A stretch of DNA of 29,411 nt, taken from positions 1-29,411 of IMG/VR virus record IMGVR_UViG_3300017917_000224. One strand, 5' to 3'. Positions 1 through 6,400 of this stretch are shown in pieces. The translations under genes and the position numbers were made by a program. The first letter of the stretch is position 1; each line of letters begins with the position of its first letter. This stretch comes from a virus. Below the pieces are notes generated by a model. That model saw only the letters and a program-made list of their open reading frames with translations. It made no database searches and was not told the origin of the DNA.

Positions 1-381
1 GCCGTTATACCAGTCTTTTGATTCTAGTACTCGATGGGTAAATTGTTCGCGGGCCTCTATATAACTGCATTCTGCTTTGCTAGAACAGTAAAAAAGTATG
101 TCTCTACGAAAGTTTTCTGTGCCTAATTCCGCAATATCTTTGCTTAGTTCCGGGCTTGATCCATAATAGTCACGCCAGTCACTGTCGATTTTACTGCGAA
201 TTTTCTTTTTCTTTTTGTTGCCGTTCTTGAGTTTTACAGTTTTATATGTGGTTTTACTAAATTTGGCTAATTTTTTGCCTATGTATCGCCTGCCGCTGAT
301 GAGGTTGGTGATGATATAAACAAAGCCTACGCAATCTTCAGGGAGTGTTTCGACTTGTTCATTATTGTAATACCATGTCAT
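1..381 (-). CDS. GIY-YIG endonuclease-like protein, 3' part beyond window edge
   Basis: I translated this frame by hand: 127 codons from ATG at 381-379 run open to base 1, so the C-terminus lies outside the window. Residues about 19-37 carry the paired GIY-YIG signature (GFVYIITN, then RRYIGKK). Further on come a WRDYYGSS segment, where the family places conserved residues, and an IEAREQF segment that could supply the metal-binding glutamate. A very basic lysine run near residues 54-60 may contact DNA. Proteins of this type are common in T4-like phages, as free-standing homing endonucleases or as nucleases of unknown target. The start overlaps the stop of the upstream gene as TGATG and no clear Shine-Dalgarno is present, so coupling is likely. 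Its place inside a tight operon argues for a resident function rather than a recent homing insertion. Nuclease activity is inferred. Confidence 0.75.
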   Translation of the reverse strand, partial: MTWYYNNEQVETLPEDCVGFVYIITNLISGRRYIGKKLAKFSKTTYKTVKLKNGNKKKKKIRSKIDSDWRDYYGSSPELSKDIAELGTENFRRDILFYCSSKAECSYIEAREQFTHRVLESKDWYNG

Positions 382-1157
382 CAACTATGTAGCTGATTGG
401 GTGCCTCGGGTTGGTTAATCGTGAATCGTTGTTTAAGTTTGTTTTCTATGTTTCTTGCTAAAATCATATGGCCTTTTTTCAATGGATGCCCTCCGGGCCC
501 GTAGTCTATGCCTGTGTATTGTTTGAGTATTGATTCTAAACTAAATTGATAGTGTTGTGCAGGTAGATCGCAGATTTCATTGAGCTGTGTGAGATACGGT
601 TTAAATTCTTTACTGCTGATATACCGTTCTAGTAGATTGTAGGGTTTTTTAAACACACTAAGACCTAGCACAGGGATATCGTTAGCTCGACAGAAACTGT
701 GGAAACTGATCATCTGTGTGATCCACTTGACTAGATCGCAGTAATCAGAACTCCATGTTCCCCAAAATTCTCTAACACCTTTGGGCAGTTCTGGATCATT
801 AGGATTAACAAATCCTCTAAATGACGGCCCACCCCGATTGGATACTTCAAATCGATGAAGTTGAGACCATGCAACTATCGCCATAACTCTACGACCCTGC
901 ATTTTTAACTGTGCTAGATCGTATATACTGGTTCTTAAAATACGATCATTTCCCGATCCAGGCTCTGAATTGTTGATCAATTCTGCACCAATCTGTTCAG
1001 CTATCAGCGTGGGCCATTTATATTTTTTTCTATAATTTTCGTGGATAGGATGAAAGTGATCCTGCAGATCGGGTCTGCTGGGATCTACTAGTTCACTGCC
1101 GTAGACCCACGAATCCCCGTTGATGTATAAGCAATCTATGGTTAATTTTTCAGACAT
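381..1157 (-). CDS. SGNH/GDSL-hydrolase-like conserved phage protein, function unknown
   Basis: This is a 258-residue protein. The N-terminus carries a GDSW motif (Gly14, Asp15, Ser16) directly after a hydrophobic beta-strand, as in the nucleophile block of SGNH hydrolases. A PGSGNDRI segment at residues 66-73 resembles the Gly/Asn oxyanion block. Near the C-terminus Asp218 and His224, in DYGPGGHP, could provide the Asp/His pair, although the spacing is longer than the usual DxxH. No signal peptide or membrane segment is seen, so it probably acts in the cytoplasm of the infected cell. T4-like marine phages often carry such proteins without known substrate. Its start ATG lies within the last codons of the upstream gene (8-base overlap), and its stop overlaps the next start by one base. 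Hydrolase chemistry is an inference from motif order; a non-catalytic relative is possible. Confidence 0.6.
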   Translation of the reverse strand: MSEKLTIDCLYINGDSWVYGSELVDPSRPDLQDHFHPIHENYRKKYKWPTLIAEQIGAELINNSEPGSGNDRILRTSIYDLAQLKMQGRRVMAIVAWSQLHRFEVSNRGGPSFRGFVNPNDPELPKGVREFWGTWSSDYCDLVKWITQMISFHSFCRANDIPVLGLSVFKKPYNLLERYISSKEFKPYLTQLNEICDLPAQHYQFSLESILKQYTGIDYGPGGHPLKKGHMILARNIENKLKQRFTINQPEAPNQLHS

Positions 1158-1386
1158 TATTTTTTCTACGCTCTTTTCTTGCTTCTAACTGCTGTTCTTT
1201 TTCAACAGCCCACTCGCGGATCGCAACTCTGCGCTTAGAACAAACGCGACGGATTTCCGATAATTTTTTACGCAGACGAATTGCAGACACTTTAGTACCT
1301 TCGTTGAGCCACTGTTGGTTAGCTTCAAAGTATTCTCGGAACACACGCAGTAACTCTGCATGTAGTTCTTCGTCCTGCGGCCGCAT
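1150..1386 (-). CDS. Small basic histone-H1-like (Hc1-like) protein
   Basis: The product has 78 residues, is rich in Arg, Lys and Glu, and is predicted almost wholly helical. The pattern of an aromatic helix, a WLNEGTKVSAIRLRKKL segment, then EIRRVCSKRR is reminiscent of the small Hc1/H1-like proteins annotated in several T4-like phages (typically FxxxGNKxAGxRxRKxLxELKK). Those are thought to bind nucleic acid, but the role in phages is not established. I prefer ATG at 1386, which overlaps the gp46 stop as TGATG. A GTG at 1389 directly before it is equally in frame and lies 8 bases from a GGAG, so the first residue is undecided. The C-terminal run of charged residues ends in RKERRKNNV. The gene certainly looks real (tight overlaps on both sides); the histone-like assignment is tentative. 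Confidence 0.55.
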   Translation of the reverse strand: MRPQDEELHAELLRVFREYFEANQQWLNEGTKVSAIRLRKKLSEIRRVCSKRRVAIREWAVEKEQQLEARKERRKNNV

Positions 1387-3164
1387 CACTCACTGATCTC
1401 CAAATCAGTTGCGTAGCTGGTAAATCCGTTTTCTTTGATTACCTTGAGCACGTTGTTAACACGACCTACTAGTTCGTCCTTGTGACTGATCAAGAATATA
1501 TTCTTGCTACGTTCTCGTGACATCTTTTTCAATACTGCTAGAGCATTTTCAACACCTGATGCGTCAAGGCCGTTGTCTACAAGTTCGTCAACAAACAATA
1601 AGTTAATATTCTGATACAAACTTTCCCACACATCACGGAAAGCCCAAGACAAACCAAGTATTAGTCTATTACGCTCGCCTCTACTAAGGTTATCAAAGTC
1701 TAGATCCTGTCCTAGCTGTGTGATCTCTACATTAAGATCGTTTTGGAATACTACAGTATGTGGTAGACCCATCTTGTCTAGATAGTAGGTCAAGCGATTG
1801 TTTAAGTATGCTAGATTTTGATCGATAATCTTTTTACGTATAAACGAATCCTTGCTGGTCAGTAGTTTAAGTAAAAACTCTTGGTGGTCTTTAAGACTGG
1901 TCAATTCGTTGACTTGATCCCAGGTAATCTCTTGCATGGCAGTATTCATCAGTTCTTCGATCTGTTCTTGATAGGGATCCTGCTCTCCTGCTCTAACGGT
2001 CAGTTGTGTTTCTAATGTTTTGAGATTGTTCTGATGTTTGAGTGCCTGCTCTAAGGTATCATAGTAAGTAGTCGGTTTATTACTTAACTCTCCAATGCTG
2101 GTTATTTCTGTCAGTATTTTATTCAAGTCGCCTTGGACCTTGTCCTGATACTTTTGAGCCTCTGATAAGTTTTGAGTAGCAGTAGCAGTCATTTCTTCAT
2201 GTTTGTGATCATGTAAGTCTTGTTCACAAGCATGGCATTTTTTGTTTGCCAGCGACTGCAACTCCGTTGCGTATTTTTTTACGCTTCGCTCTGCTTGCGC
2301 TGTCGCGCTTTCTAACGTAGCACGTTCCTTGTTTAGGCTTTTCAGCTTCGCCGACTTTTCTTCGAAAAGTTTTAGGTCGCTGTGCTTCGCAAGCTCAGCT
2401 TCAATATCTACATTTTCTAATTCAATTATAGCACGACCAATTTTTTCAACATCGTTGTCTCGCTGAGTGTTCCATGCTGTTTGTTTAGTAATCAGACTGT
2501 CGATGCTTTTTTGAATGCCTTCATTAGATTTTTTAGTTGCTTCAATTCTAGCTGACTCTTGTGTAATTTCGTCTTTAGTAGATCGAATAAGTTCTTTTAG
2601 TGTTTCTGCTTTCTCTGAAAGAATCGTTATACCTAATAACTGTTCGATAATAGCACGTTGTTCATTGGCCTTCATTGATAAGAACGGTTCGGTGTACGTG
2701 TTTAAAGCTACTATATGTTTGAACATATCGTGACTCATACCCAGCAGATCGTCTAGATCTTTCTGCGTTTCCCGCATATCTCCTTGGGCATCATCCGTTT
2801 CTTCAGTTTCTTGCTCTATATCGTTAACATAAAACTGTAGAATATTGGGTTTACGCCCACGCTCGATACGATACGATTGCCCGTCCTTTTCAAACGCCAA
2901 CGTAACTAACATGTTCTTATTGTTAATCTTGTTAATTAAATTGTCTTTCTTAATATTAGTAAGGGCGTTCCCAAATAACGCATAACTTAGGGCATTGACT
3001 ATGGTAGTTTTACCAGTACCGTTGCGTGATCCGCTGTCATCTCCGCCCATGTCTAAGTTTTCGCCTAAGACAAGAGTTAAGTTTTCTTTATCAAAATCAA
3101 CTGCTTGGGTTTGATTACCCACACTCATAAAGTTTTTTACTGTTAATTCTTTTATTCTAATCAT
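1386..3164 (-). CDS. 46: gp46-like recombination endonuclease subunit (Rad50/SbcC-type ATPase)
   Basis: The 592 residues (T4 gp46 has 560) show the full Rad50/SMC layout. Walker A is at residues 45-54 (GSRNGTGKTT). Long charged coiled-coil arms flank a zinc hook C310-H-A-C313. The ABC signature LSRGERNR is at 493-500, Walker B NLLFVDELVD is at 521-530 with Asp526/Glu527, and the switch histidine His561 lies in LISHKDE. Together with gp47 it forms the ATP-driven nuclease that resects DNA ends for recombination-dependent replication and helps degrade host DNA. Its start overlaps the gp47 stop as ATGA with no visible Shine-Dalgarno, so gp46 is probably translated by coupling, which would help keep subunit ratios fixed. 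The stretch coding for the coil around the hook has a different base composition from the rest of the gene (see findings). Confidence 0.97.
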   Translation of the reverse strand: MIRIKELTVKNFMSVGNQTQAVDFDKENLTLVLGENLDMGGDDSGSRNGTGKTTIVNALSYALFGNALTNIKKDNLINKINNKNMLVTLAFEKDGQSYRIERGRKPNILQFYVNDIEQETEETDDAQGDMRETQKDLDDLLGMSHDMFKHIVALNTYTEPFLSMKANEQRAIIEQLLGITILSEKAETLKELIRSTKDEITQESARIEATKKSNEGIQKSIDSLITKQTAWNTQRDNDVEKIGRAIIELENVDIEAELAKHSDLKLFEEKSAKLKSLNKERATLESATAQAERSVKKYATELQSLANKKCHACEQDLHDHKHEEMTATATQNLSEAQKYQDKVQGDLNKILTEITSIGELSNKPTTYYDTLEQALKHQNNLKTLETQLTVRAGEQDPYQEQIEELMNTAMQEITWDQVNELTSLKDHQEFLLKLLTSKDSFIRKKIIDQNLAYLNNRLTYYLDKMGLPHTVVFQNDLNVEITQLGQDLDFDNLSRGERNRLILGLSWAFRDVWESLYQNINLLFVDELVDNGLDASGVENALAVLKKMSRERSKNIFLISHKDELVGRVNNVLKVIKENGFTSYATDLEISE

Positions 3165-4174
3165 AGGTTATTGTAGATCGCTAGTAGCGTGTTTTTATTA
3201 TACGTGTCGCTTTCAATGTTTACAAGTTGACTGGACACAATCTGGTCGACTGATTCAAAAGATTGGATATCTATATTAGTATCAATTTCAACAGCTTTCT
3301 TTTCTGCAATCAAAGTTAATTCACGTATATCGTAATCGCCCATAAACTTTTCTTTGATAAAACTTGCTTCTTCATAGCTGATATCGATATCTAATGTTAC
3401 ACGTAAATGTTGCTTTGGTAGTATTAAACTGTCTGCTTCATCGATTAGTCTGCTTAGAGTTACAGTACGGAATGTCGGTTGTCCAGGCCAACTATAGTAT
3501 TCTGGTTGCCCACCCCACTCTAATATCATCATACCTCGTTCATCGTCCCATGCGTCAGCATAATTGTGCGGAAAAGCATTGCCGATATAGTGCATATTAC
3601 CTTTACTTTGGCGTTTGTGAAAATGACCACTAAACCCTAGATCGTAACCTTGGAATGCGTCTAACTGAATCTCACCGTGGTCTGGCATAGCAACCATAGC
3701 GTTCATGTAAAAGTGTGGCAGTTCAAAGTGACCAAAGATATACTTGGCTTTCTTTTTGCCTATTTGTTTCCACTCTTCCCCAACAAGCCACGGGCAAAGT
3801 GTAACGTCGCCTTCAGTCATCGGGTGGTGTACAACGGTAATACCGGGAATGTACTTTCCAAATTCAACAGAATGTATGTCGCGTTTATCTTTATAATAAA
3901 GATCATGGTTACCAGGAAAAAAGAAAAACTGATCAAAGGCACTACCCAGCTTTTCCAACGCTCTGAGGCTATAATCCATAGTAGTGATATTAAGGCTGTT
4001 GCGATTATGATGCCAATCTCCAAGAAATATTCCTGTATCACATCCTTCCTCCTTTGCTTTTGCGATGTACCAATCGACAAAATCTTCACAATCTTGATTA
4101 TGTACTCCGCTGTTAGATTTTAAACCAAAGTGTATGTCCGTAAAACACGCGGCTTTTTTAAAAAGATTACTCAT
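3161..4174 (-). CDS. 47: gp47-like recombination endonuclease subunit (Mre11/SbcD-type nuclease)
   Basis: The 337 residues (T4 gp47 has 339) contain every metallophosphoesterase block in order. DIH is at 13-15, GDWHHNR at 52-58, PGNHD at 87-91, GHFE at 148-151 and GHFH at 183-186. These residues bind two metal ions, usually manganese, for nuclease activity; the partner is the gp46 ATPase encoded next. I chose ATG at 4174 because AAGGA lies seven bases upstream; a GTG at 4177 directly before it is in frame but worse placed. The start overlaps the end of the gp55 gene by eight bases and the stop overlaps the gp46 start by four, so gp55, gp47 and gp46 are probably expressed as one unit. All catalytic motifs are intact. 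Confidence 0.97.
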   Translation of the reverse strand: MSNLFKKAACFTDIHFGLKSNSGVHNQDCEDFVDWYIAKAKEEGCDTGIFLGDWHHNRNSLNITTMDYSLRALEKLGSAFDQFFFFPGNHDLYYKDKRDIHSVEFGKYIPGITVVHHPMTEGDVTLCPWLVGEEWKQIGKKKAKYIFGHFELPHFYMNAMVAMPDHGEIQLDAFQGYDLGFSGHFHKRQSKGNMHYIGNAFPHNYADAWDDERGMMILEWGGQPEYYSWPGQPTFRTVTLSRLIDEADSLILPKQHLRVTLDIDISYEEASFIKEKFMGDYDIRELTLIAEKKAVEIDTNIDIQSFESVDQIVSSQLVNIESDTYNKNTLLAIYNNL

Positions 4175-5006
4175 CACTTGATCCTTCGCTGTGGCGTTTC
4201 ATTGCGGCTTCGTGTTCGCCCTGTCCTGTTCTAGAATAACTTGGGTTCATTCCGTTCATTTCTAAAATATCATCCCTAATATTTTGATTCCGCTTCTCAA
4301 TATTAATGACCCTAACAAATGAGTTTGTAACAGCGGCAGTAAAATAAGCAAAAGGATTATCAGACTTACTCTCATCAAATTGCAGTCCTATTTGTGTTAA
4401 CTGTAAAATAGCTTGCCCCTTCATTTCGTCGTTATAAGTGTAACCTCTAACGTTTCCACGAGTAGCATATCTTTCACACAGCTTGATCATCATCCGTGCA
4501 AGATTGTTTGTTATTTGCCCTGCATCCTTATCAAAGTGTCCTTTGATCAAATCGCCCTTCCAATGGCTCTTGCCAACACATATTAGCTGGTCATTATCGT
4601 CAAACTTCCAATGTTGGAATGGCGGAAAGTTAACTTTATCGTGTTTGTCTGCTGTACTTTTAGGATTTTTCTTTCTGCCAACGTTTGTAGGAATATGATC
4701 AAATGTCATGATTCTAAAAATTAAATCTGTTTTGGAAATCTTTTTATAATCAACTTCGCAATCTGCTAGTTTGATCTTTTCACCAGCGGCTTTGCGTTTA
4801 GCATATTCTTCGTCGCCTTGCCTTTTAGCCCTATTACGCTTGGCTTCTGCTATAGTTCTAATGTTAATTTTTTCAATATTGGGTAAAATAATATCGTATT
4901 GATGGTACTTTGGGTCGGTAAAACTACAGTAAGAACTTTTTGATTTGTGTATTTCCGACAACATATCCTTGTTGTTTAGGTAGTTAACTTTCGGTTGTAA
5001 TGTCAT
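4167..5006 (-). CDS. 55: gp55-like sigma factor for late transcription
   Basis: The protein is 279 residues long against 185 in T4. Its N-terminus (QPKVNYLNNKDMLSEI) aligns with T4 gp55 PKYNYVNNKELLQAI from memory. The sigma-region-2-like core occupies residues about 165-245, with GYTYNDEM, FDESKSDNPFAYFT and NIEKRNQ matching the T4 order. In T4, gp55 replaces sigma70 on host RNA polymerase and directs it to TATAAATA late promoters. Between N-terminus and core there is an extra segment of roughly 110 residues, first strongly basic (about 51-80), then with a GKSHWKGDLIKG stretch that I associate with gp55 of other marine T4-like phages. The acidic/polar C-terminus lacks an obvious hydrophobic SLDFLYE-like tail, which in T4 binds the sliding clamp. 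A GGAG in CCGGAGA precedes the start. It is the first gene of the leftward operon and faces the late genes it should activate. Confidence 0.93.
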   Translation of the reverse strand: MTLQPKVNYLNNKDMLSEIHKSKSSYCSFTDPKYHQYDIILPNIEKINIRTIAEAKRNRAKRQGDEEYAKRKAAGEKIKLADCEVDYKKISKTDLIFRIMTFDHIPTNVGRKKNPKSTADKHDKVNFPPFQHWKFDDNDQLICVGKSHWKGDLIKGHFDKDAGQITNNLARMMIKLCERYATRGNVRGYTYNDEMKGQAILQLTQIGLQFDESKSDNPFAYFTAAVTNSFVRVINIEKRNQNIRDDILEMNGMNPSYSRTGQGEHEAAMKRHSEGSSDE

Positions 5007-5023
5007 TATAATTCAGTCTCCGG

Positions 5024-5054
5024 ATTGTACAATTATAAACTACGCAGTTTATAA
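5024..5054. promoter_or_regulatory. Two dyad symmetries on the early promoter, candidate operator
   Basis: A perfect inverted repeat with 9-base arms (TTATAAACT at 5033-5041, AGTTTATAA at 5046-5054) and a 4-base centre fills nearly the whole spacer of the minus promoter and touches its -10. Next to it, a 10-base palindrome ATTGTACAAT (5024-5033) covers the end of the -10 and the predicted start site. Both symmetries are seen directly. That a dimeric repressor or other regulator binds them is inferred. Part of the symmetry may simply reflect the TATAAT/TTTATA composition. Confidence 0.45.
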
Positions 5055-5060
5055 AGTCAA
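5032..5060 (-). promoter_or_regulatory. Sigma70-type early promoter for the gp55-47-46 operon
   Basis: Read on the minus strand there is TTGACT (5060-5055), a spacer of exactly 17 bases, then TATAAT (5037-5032). The -10 hexamer is a perfect consensus and the -35 matches five of six. Transcription would start near 5025 and give a short leader carrying CCGGAGA before the gp55 ATG at 5006. This fits host-polymerase transcription of early or middle genes. It is the only strong promoter I recognise for the whole leftward gene block. Confidence 0.78.
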
Positions 5061-5067
5061 ATAAATA
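5060..5067 (+). promoter_or_regulatory. T4-type late promoter for the baseplate operon
   Basis: AATAAATA followed by CTTTA differs by one base from the T4 late consensus TATAAATA, the sequence read by gp55-loaded RNA polymerase. It lies 23 bases before the ATG at 5091, which has GGGGA seven bases upstream. It abuts the -35 hexamer of the leftward promoter, so the two promoters can hardly be occupied at once. TACGCAG starts 20 bases upstream of ATAAATA, as at the gp6 late promoter. Confidence 0.75.
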
Positions 5068-5090
5068 CTTTACCAAATGGGGAAATAGAT

Positions 5091-6095
5091 ATGGCAGTTA
5101 CTAGAGGACAAAGTTTTAATTCAAAAATCGCATCAACATCGGCAACGTTCGGTGCTGCCGCAAATGCAGTAGGAACTGCTAGTAGATTAAGTGCCGCTAT
5201 TAGCACAGGGTACCAAACTGGCGGTGTAGTTAGTGCTATACGAGCAGTTAACCTTCCAGCCGCAGGCGAAGCAATCGGTGACATTACTAGTGCTATAGCA
5301 TCCTTCGGCGGTGATGCAAATGCAAATGATTGGCGTGTCAGACTAAGTCTCCCAACGTGGACTAGTTTTAGAAATAGTCCTGTGCTTAAACCGCTCAAAG
5401 AATCAGGCGGCTTGATATTTCCCTATACGCCACAAATTTCTGTAAGGTCTTCTGCAAAGTACGGCCAAGATCAGATAGTTCATTCTAATTTTACATTCCA
5501 GTCTTTTAGGAATAGTGATCCTGGATCTATTGAAATTACAGCACCAATGAACGTTGAAGATAGTTCTCAAGCATTATATTGGATTGCGGCAGTTCATTAT
5601 TTACGTAGTGCGTCCAAAATGTTTAGCGGAAATGATCCAAAGGCAGGAAATCCTCCTCCGGTAGTGTTGTTGAATGGCTACGGTAATTATGTGTTCAAGA
5701 ATGTTCCGGTGGTTATTACCTCATTTAATTTACAGTTACCACAAGATTCAGATTATATCTCAACCGATGTTGTTGGTTCAGCCGCCGGCGCAGTAGCAGG
5801 TGTAGCAGACAGCATTGGCGGCCTTGCAGATACATTAGGAGAAACATTAGGTGGAGGCATTCCAGGAATAACTAGTACAATTAGTAATATTGCAGGCGGA
5901 GTTAGCCAAGTAGCAGGTCTGTTAGGCGCCTTTGGTATCGGAGGATCAACTAGCGGTGGCCGAGCTTATGTACCAGCAAAGAGTCAATTTACAATTAGCC
6001 TAATGCCAATGTACAGTCGTTCGAGTGCTCGTAAATTTAGCCTTGACAGATTTGTTACTGGCGGATATTTAAACGGCGGATTCGGATACATTTAA
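5091..6095 (+). CDS. Baseplate/tail-tube cap or initiator-like virion protein (gp48/gp54 position)
   Basis: This is the first gene of the late operon, 334 residues. Residues 1-75 are Ala/Ser/Thr/Gly-rich and probably flexible. A folded part begins at DWRVRLSLPTW (about 80-90), continues through GLIFPYTPQISV and HSNFTFQSF, and includes a helix ALYWIAAVHYLRSASKMF followed by GNPPPVVLLNGYG. A Gly/Ala-rich segment (about 225-285) precedes a C-terminal beta part ending in FVTGGYLNGGFGYI. I recognise this arrangement from T4-like marine phages, where such proteins are annotated as virion structural or as the gp48/gp54 tube cap and initiator. In T4 those proteins share the tube fold and seed tail-tube assembly on the hub. 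Placement next to gp53 and the hub proteins supports that role, but whether it equals gp48 or gp54 cannot be decided here. The gp53 gene follows after one base. Confidence 0.65.
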   Translation: MAVTRGQSFNSKIASTSATFGAAANAVGTASRLSAAISTGYQTGGVVSAIRAVNLPAAGEAIGDITSAIASFGGDANANDWRVRLSLPTWTSFRNSPVLKPLKESGGLIFPYTPQISVRSSAKYGQDQIVHSNFTFQSFRNSDPGSIEITAPMNVEDSSQALYWIAAVHYLRSASKMFSGNDPKAGNPPPVVLLNGYGNYVFKNVPVVITSFNLQLPQDSDYISTDVVGSAAGAVAGVADSIGGLADTLGETLGGGIPGITSTISNIAGGVSQVAGLLGAFGIGGSTSGGRAYVPAKSQFTISLMPMYSRSSARKFSLDRFVTGGYLNGGFGYI

Positions 6096-6096
6096 T

Positions 6097-6399
6097 ATGT
6101 CAGCAAACTATACAAATACCAGCCCATGGTTTACTACAGAGATATCTCAAGACTACCTAGACATCCTAAAAATTAGACCAGTTAGTGCTGAACCAGATGA
6201 TTTTTTATACACAATCGAAGCACAATATACATATCGTCCAGATTTGTTAGCATTTGATCTATACGGAGAACCTAGCCTCTGGTGGGTCTTTATACAAAGA
6301 AATCTAGATGTCTTACAAGATCCAATCTTTGATTTTGTTCCAGGAAAGAAAATTTATATTCCGAAGAACAGCAGTTTAAGAACTGTGTTAGGATTATAA
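6097..6399 (+). CDS. 53: gp53-like baseplate wedge protein, short form
   Basis: The 100-residue product is about half the length of T4 gp53 (196). The diagnostic part is residues about 45-95, with YRPDLLAFDLYGEPSLWW, then VFIQRNLDVLQDPIFDF and a terminal GKKIYIP. These match the conserved core of the gp53 family, which in T4 clamps neighbouring wedges around the hub and includes a LysM-like fold. The YDLYG/LWWVF pattern is hard to mistake. It starts one base after the preceding stop with only a weak ribosome site, and its own stop is one base from the next ATG. The start is the only ATG that keeps the N-terminal SPWFTTEI segment, so I keep it. Confidence 0.88.
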   Translation: MSANYTNTSPWFTTEISQDYLDILKIRPVSAEPDDFLYTIEAQYTYRPDLLAFDLYGEPSLWWVFIQRNLDVLQDPIFDFVPGKKIYIPKNSSLRTVLGL

Positions 6400-6400
6400 A

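Noticed and set aside
2242-2733. Plus-strand open frames opposite gp46
   Set aside because: They lie wholly inside the clear gp46 gene, have Ser/Phe-rich composition typical of reverse frames and no ribosome site or promoter.
3677-4123. 148-codon plus-strand frame opposite gp47
   Set aside because: It mirrors the metallophosphoesterase motifs of gp47; the product has no recognisable features and no start signals.
4175-4177. GTG start for gp47 one codon before ATG
   Set aside because: The AAGGA spacing favours the ATG at 4174; the GTG would leave only four bases.
5025-5055. Possible plus-strand sigma70 promoter (TTGTAC ... TATAAA)
   Set aside because: The spacer would be 19 bases and both hexamers are weaker than the minus promoter; it is probably a by-product of the dyad symmetry.
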